Assembly (NCBI GenBank): GCA_038221545.1
Contig: JBBRIE010000013.1
Coordinates: forward strand, 1-27,141
Reading direction: 5' to 3'
DNA from: JBBQNY01 sp038221545
Lineage (GTDB): Bacteria > Pseudomonadota > Gammaproteobacteria > Xanthomonadales > Ahniellaceae
DNA: 27,141 nucleotides
Below are positions 23,751-27,141 of the stretch, one piece after another. The notes under the pieces were generated by a model. It made no database searches. It worked only from the letters and a program-made list of their open reading frames with translations, and was not told the DNA's origin. The position numbers and the translations under genes were made by a program. The first letter of the stretch is position 1. Every line of letters begins with the position of its first letter.

Positions 23751-23776
23751 GAAAAACGCTGCCAGGTTCACTTGCC
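23751..23776 (+). repeat. Dispersed repeat copy 1 (core GCCAGGTTCACTTG)
   Basis: An A-run (GAAAAACG) precedes CTGCCAGGTTCACTTGCC. The 14-base core is identical to that of copy 3 at 27085-27111. Here GCCAGG (23761-23766) and CCTGGC (23775-23780) can also pair as a small hairpin. It lies between the convergent ends of the small secreted protein and the aldolase-like gene. Confidence 0.65.
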
Positions 23777-23834
23777 TGGCTGACGGAACGGCGGAAGTGA
23801 ACATGGCACTGTTTCTGCCCTCTGGACACGGCCC

Positions 23835-24992
23835 TCAGGCTTTGGTCGAGTCGATGAAGATCCGCGCCAGCCGTGCGGGGGATGCGCGCAGGATGGAGGC
23901 GTTCACCTGCATCGGGATTTCTCCGGTATCGGGTTGTGCGCTGGCGATCGCGACACCTCGTTCCTGGACTCGCGCGACCCAGGCTTCCGGCGCCACTCCG
24001 GTCGCCGTCAGGAAGAACCGGCTGGTGCCATTCGGCAACTTCCGGATCCTGAATCGACCATCCGCCTGCAGTAGCCCGAAAAACTGATCCGCCGCCCGCC
24101 ATGCCCTGGCGTACTCGGCCTCGTACACATCCGCGTGCTGCGCAACCAGGCCGATTTGCGGCCACGCATACGGCATCGAACCGCCGTACATCCGCCTGGT
24201 TTGGAACATGCCGTCGATGAAACCTGCATCACCGGCCAGCATCGCGCCGGCGGCGCCATGGAAGTGCTTCCACAGCGACACGTACACGGTATCGAAAAGC
24301 GCGGCGTAGTCGCGCAGGCTCTTGCCGGAGTGCAGCGGCAGGTTGAACATGCGCGCTCCATCCAGGTGCAGCCGGATGCCTTGTTCGCGCGCGTAGCCGC
24401 AGACCTGTTCCAGTTCGCCGAGCTCGACCATTTCGTGGTTTCTGCGCCGCACCGGATTCTCGATGGAGATCACGCCCACTTTCATTTCGACCCGGCCGCC
24501 GGCCGAGCGCTCGACCCAGCTTTTCACTTCCGCAAGTTCGAGGGTGCTGCGGCCCTGTGCCAACGGTATGAGGTTCAACCCATTCAACGTCCCGGCACCA
24601 TCGCCGCTGTCGTTGTAGAGGTGGCTCTCCGCCTGGACCAGCACGCGTCGATCGTCGCCTGCGAGCTTCCCGACGGCGAGGAGGTTCGCCAGCGTGCCCG
24701 TGGGCACGAACATCGCAGCCTGCTTGCCCAGGAGCCGCGCAAACTTCTGTTCAAGTTCCGCAACGGCCCCGCCAATCGAGTAGTAGTCGGCCTCGAGTTC
24801 GCGAACCATGGTGGCTTCGCGCAGCAGCGTGGCGTACTCGCGAGGAGTGAAGTCGAGGCCATCCGACGTGAAGTTGACGCGCTTGAACAGCTTCGCGGTT
24901 TCGTAGTTACCCGCAGGGTCTCCGGTGCTGTGGGCGAACGCAGACGATGCTGCCGCCAACCCACCCATCGCCAACAACCGACGGCGATCCAT
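23835..24992 (-). CDS. Tat-exported PLP-dependent threonine-aldolase-like enzyme
   Basis: The protein has 385 residues. The N terminus MDRRRLLAMGGLAAASSAFA is a twin-arginine signal. The rest is a fold type I PLP enzyme of the beta-eliminating lyase/threonine aldolase family. His124 (AESHLYND) fits the ring-stacking position, Asp211 (HLDGARMFN) the cofactor-binding aspartate and Lys242 (SLWKHFHGAAGAML) the Schiff-base lysine. Threonine aldolases split threonine to glycine and acetaldehyde; here the true substrate is unknown and the location is unusual, since the family is cytoplasmic. Tat export would fit a protein folded with its cofactor before transport. GGAGG lies eight bases before the ATG. 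The gene is flanked by repeat copies 1 and 2. Confidence 0.88.
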   Translation of the reverse strand: MDRRRLLAMGGLAAASSAFAHSTGDPAGNYETAKLFKRVNFTSDGLDFTPREYATLLREATMVRELEADYYSIGGAVAELEQKFARLLGKQAAMFVPTGTLANLLAVGKLAGDDRRVLVQAESHLYNDSGDGAGTLNGLNLIPLAQGRSTLELAEVKSWVERSAGGRVEMKVGVISIENPVRRRNHEMVELGELEQVCGYAREQGIRLHLDGARMFNLPLHSGKSLRDYAALFDTVYVSLWKHFHGAAGAMLAGDAGFIDGMFQTRRMYGGSMPYAWPQIGLVAQHADVYEAEYARAWRAADQFFGLLQADGRFRIRKLPNGTSRFFLTATGVAPEAWVARVQERGVAIASAQPDTGEIPMQVNASILRASPARLARIFIDSTKA

Positions 24993-25157
24993 CAGGACAT
25001 CCTCCGTTGATTACTGCATTGCCCCGCCCGCGTTTCACCAGCGCGCTGGGTCCCGGCGAATCGATTGCTGGCCGAGGATCTGCCGCTCGACATGGTGTTC
25101 GGCCCATCGCACCCGGAGCAACGACTTTATCGCAAAGCCGCGCGTCGCTTGCGCGAA

Positions 25158-25185
25158 GGGAAAAGCGGTGCCAGATTCACTCGTC
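25158..25185 (+). repeat. Dispersed repeat copy 2 (diverged)
   Basis: GGGAAAAGCGGTGCCAGATT, followed by CACTCGTC, matches copies 1 and 3 with two changes in the core (GATTCACTCG for GGTTCACTTG). It has the same orientation and lies in the divergent gap between the aldolase-like gene and a small membrane protein gene. Confidence 0.6.
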
Positions 25186-25203
25186 ATCGCAGGCGTGACG
25201 CCT

Positions 25204-25431
25204 ATGCAGCGAGAGGAGCCGCCCGTCATCCGTGCGCGTGTGCATCGCGGCATTACGCTGGCCTTCGGTACCGGCTTCGTCGCCTGCGCTGTCGTCCTGC
25301 TTGTGGTAGCCGGCATTTCCTGGCGCACGCTCGTCGGCGCGTTGCTGATCGCAGGACTCGGGGTGGACCTGATCGCGAGCGCCTGGTGCAACCGCAAATC
25401 CCTGCTCGAGAGAATTGGCCCGCTACCCTAG
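25204..25431 (+). CDS. Small two-helix membrane protein, function unknown
   Basis: The predicted protein has 75 residues. After a charged start (MQREEPPVIRARVHRG) come two hydrophobic helices (about 19-40 and 43-60), with a short basic tail (CNRKSLLERIGPLP). No family was recognised. The frame stays open upstream to 24925, but that part crosses a dispersed repeat and the start of the opposite gene. The ATG at 25204 is preferred because it starts just before the first helix. The ribosome site is weak. It is followed by a second small membrane protein gene and a DUF2254 gene in the same direction. Confidence 0.6.
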   Translation: MQREEPPVIRARVHRGITLAFGTGFVACAVVLLVVAGISWRTLVGALLIAGLGVDLIASAWCNRKSLLERIGPLP

Positions 25432-25520
25432 CGCGCACGCAAGTCGAAGGCCCTGCGCATCCTGAAGACCGCGATCGACAGGCGCCGACACGGCCGTGGC
25501 CCCTGCGACCGGCGGGCGCG

Positions 25521-25526
25521 TATCAT
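25521..25526 (+). promoter_or_regulatory. Possible -10 element for the small LiaI-like protein gene
   Basis: TATCAT stands out in a very GC-rich gap and matches five of six bases of the sigma-70 -10 box. Transcription would start near 25533, leaving about a 59-base leader before the ATG at 25592. The -35 region is poor. Confidence 0.3.
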
Positions 25527-25591
25527 CGCGGCCATGCCGCCACGCCCTTTGCCCGAGCCGGAAAGCGGCCCGCCCCCCACGGAGTCCCCGG

Positions 25592-25783
25592 ATGCGATCG
25601 AACTCACTCGTCGGCGCCTATGTGCTGATCGTGATCGGCACCTGGTTCCTGCTGCGCAAGCAGGGCTGGCTGCCCAACCTCGGCCCGCTGATCCACGAAT
25701 GGTGGCCGGTCGCGCTGATCATCGTTGGCGTGGTCATGATCATCCAGCGCCGCACGCCACGGCGGCCACGGGACACCGCTTGA
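25592..25783 (+). CDS. Small LiaI/LiaF-type transmembrane protein
   Basis: The protein has 63 residues. Two helices, VGAYVLIVIGTWFLLRKQG and WWPVALIIVGVVMIIQRR, are joined by a short turn with LPNLGPLIHEWWP. This is the pattern of the LiaI-LiaF-like transmembrane region (small bacterial 'DUF5668-like' proteins), in which the W-P-x-x-L-I-x-x-G segment recurs. Its role in Gram-negative cells is not known. GGAG lies seven bases before the ATG. The next gene, DUF2254, starts 28 bases after the stop, so the two are probably co-transcribed. Longer alternative starts upstream are Pro-rich and not convincing. Confidence 0.75.
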   Translation: MRSNSLVGAYVLIVIGTWFLLRKQGWLPNLGPLIHEWWPVALIIVGVVMIIQRRTPRRPRDTA

Positions 25784-25811
25784 GCGGGACGCGGCGGCTG
25801 CGGAGGTGTGC

Positions 25812-27074
25812 GTGCTGCACCGCCTGAAATTCCTGATCAAGCACCTCCATGAGCGCCTGTGGGTGCGCCCCCTGGGCCTGGCACTGCTGTCGATCGCGCT
25901 GGTATTCCTGGCCGAACTGGCCGATGGCACCGGCCTCGGCGACATGGTGCCCAAGGTCAACATCGAGTCGCTGCTGCAGCTGCTGGAAATCCTCTCCGCG
26001 AGCATGCTGGTCATCGCGACCTTTTCGGTCGCGTCCATGGTGTCGGCCTACTCGGCCGCAGCGGTGACGGCGACCCCGCGCTCCTTCGTGCTGGTCGTCG
26101 CGGATGACGCCTCGCAGAAGGCGCTGTCGCGATTCATCGGCGCCTTCATCTTCAGCGTGATTGCGTTGATCGCGCTGCAGAACAACTACTACCAGCGCGC
26201 CGGGATCTTCGTCCTGTTCCTGGTCACGCTTGGCTTCTTCCTGCTGGTTGTCGTCACCTTCGTTATCTGGGTGGACGGGATCGCGCGCCTGGGCCGCATC
26301 GGCAATACCCTCGACAAGGTGGAGCAGGCTGCGCGGGCAGCCCTCGATTTGCGGCGCCGCGCACGACACGCCATCAGCTTTGGGATCAGTGTCGGCGGCA
26401 TGCCCGCCATCGACGTGAACGCATGCGAGGTGGGCTACCTGCAGCGCGTGGACCTCGACGCCTTGCAGGACTTCGCATCGCAACACGACCTCCGCATCGA
26501 GGTGGCAGTGTCGCCCGGTGCCTACATCGGGCCGGGGGAGCTGCTCGCGCGGATCGCTGCAAGCGCGCAGTCCGGGCAGTCGATGAAGACCGGCCGCGTA
26601 CGCGACGCCTTTGCGATTGGCGTGAATCGCAGTTTCGACAACGATCCGCGCTTCGGCGTGATCGTGATGTCGGAGATCGCGAGCCGCGCGCTGTCGCCGG
26701 CGGTGAACGACCCTGGCACCGCGATCGACGTCATCGGCCGCCTCGTGCGGCTGTTTGCGACGGCCATCGAGCCGCTTCGAGACGGGCAATCGACTGGCGT
26801 CGCCTGCGACCGCGTGTCGATGCCAGAGGTGGGCATGGCCGACCTGTTCGACGATGCCTTCAACGCCATCGCACGCGACGGCGCCGGCATCGTCGAAGTC
26901 CAGCTGCGCCTCCAGAATGCGCTGGCGATGCTCGCGGGCCTGGGCGATGCCGCGATGCGCGAAGCCGCCCTGCGTCACTCCCGCTGGGCGCTGGCGCGTG
27001 CCGAAGGGAGACTGGCGCTACCCGAAGATCTGGCGCGCGTACGCACGGCGACGCGGTTCGCCGCGCCGGACTGA
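25812..27074 (+). CDS. DUF2254-family membrane protein
   Basis: The protein has 420 residues. Four membrane segments are seen in the N-terminal part (about 20-38, 62-84, 110-130 and 140-165). A large soluble domain follows (about 180-420), containing GAYIGPGELLARI, NRSFDNDPRFGVIVMSEIASRALSPAVNDPGTAIDVI. The last stretch, with D-P-x-F-G and A-L-S-P-A-x-N-D-P-x-T-A, is diagnostic for DUF2254. The function of this family is not established. The start is taken as GTG 25812, because GGAGG (25802-25806) lies five bases before it; the GTG at 25806 overlaps that ribosome site and is unlikely. It follows the LiaI-like gene closely. Confidence 0.88.
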   Translation: MLHRLKFLIKHLHERLWVRPLGLALLSIALVFLAELADGTGLGDMVPKVNIESLLQLLEILSASMLVIATFSVASMVSAYSAAAVTATPRSFVLVVADDASQKALSRFIGAFIFSVIALIALQNNYYQRAGIFVLFLVTLGFFLLVVVTFVIWVDGIARLGRIGNTLDKVEQAARAALDLRRRARHAISFGISVGGMPAIDVNACEVGYLQRVDLDALQDFASQHDLRIEVAVSPGAYIGPGELLARIAASAQSGQSMKTGRVRDAFAIGVNRSFDNDPRFGVIVMSEIASRALSPAVNDPGTAIDVIGRLVRLFATAIEPLRDGQSTGVACDRVSMPEVGMADLFDDAFNAIARDGAGIVEVQLRLQNALAMLAGLGDAAMREAALRHSRWALARAEGRLALPEDLARVRTATRFAAPD

Positions 27075-27084
27075 GCGCGACGCC

Positions 27085-27111
27085 GAAAAATCGGTGCCAG
27101 GTTCACTTGTC
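27085..27111 (+). repeat. Dispersed repeat copy 3 (core GGTGCCAGGTTCACTTG)
   Basis: It starts 11 bases after the DUF2254 stop with GAAAAATCGG and continues GTGCCAGGTTCACTTGTC. The CCGA-AAAA-TCGG part (27084-27095) can form a very small hairpin. Core and A-run agree with copies 1 and 2 in sequence and orientation. Confidence 0.65.
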
Positions 27112-27141
27112 GTGCCGGCGGGGCCGGTGCGCGGGGGAGGA

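Noticed and set aside
24925..25203. Upstream extension of the small two-helix protein gene
   Set aside because: It would overlap the start of the divergent aldolase-like gene and translate through repeat copy 2; the ATG at 25204 just before the first helix is more likely.

Overview
The window is about 27 kb of high-GC DNA with dense bacterial genes and short intergenic gaps. The proteins and repeats suggest a gammaproteobacterium of the Xanthomonadales (Lysobacteraceae or Rhodanobacteraceae). Reasons are the REP-type inverted repeats built on GCAGGAGCGCC...GGCGCTCCTGC, a secreted protein ending in LFADDFEP, and the overall gene content. This assignment is inference, with no database search behind it. 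I see no rRNA, tRNA, CRISPR array, prophage or intact insertion sequence.

Left part (1-9478) looks like a carbon-use module. A large hybrid histidine kinase with a solute-symporter-like membrane domain (CrbS type, 118-3441) is followed by a convergent gene for a BNR-repeat lipoprotein. Next comes a minus-strand pair: a NarL/FixJ response regulator (CrbR type) and 3-hydroxybutyrate dehydrogenase. Divergent from these is an exported lipoprotein, 3-hydroxybutyrate oligomer hydrolase. The enzymes would cleave oligomers of 3-hydroxybutyrate outside the cytoplasm and oxidise the monomer inside it. The two-component pair is a plausible regulator, and a palindrome, GTACGAAAGTAC, sits in the divergent promoter region.

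Middle part (9479-16168) holds a secreted HExxH metallopeptidase-like protein, an MHS-family (KgtP-like) dicarboxylate/proton symporter, a secreted M28 peptidase overlapping mscL by 4 bp, and a fumarylacetoacetase-family hydrolase. The gaps carry several REP-like elements of two sequence types.

Next (16169-23251) is a six-gene plus-strand run. It encodes a membrane-fusion adaptor, an ABC ATPase, two different FtsX/MacB-type permeases, a membrane protein with wax-synthase/MBOAT-like motifs and an exported alpha/beta hydrolase. The first four form an ABC exporter of the MacAB type with a split, heterodimeric permease. The last two may belong to a lipid or ester pathway linked to it.

Right end (23252-27141) has a small secreted protein of unknown function, a Tat-exported PLP-dependent threonine-aldolase-like enzyme, two small membrane proteins and a DUF2254 membrane protein. 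Three same-direction copies of a short repeat (core GCCAGGTTCACTTG) lie at 23.75, 25.16 and 27.09 kb, on either side of these genes.
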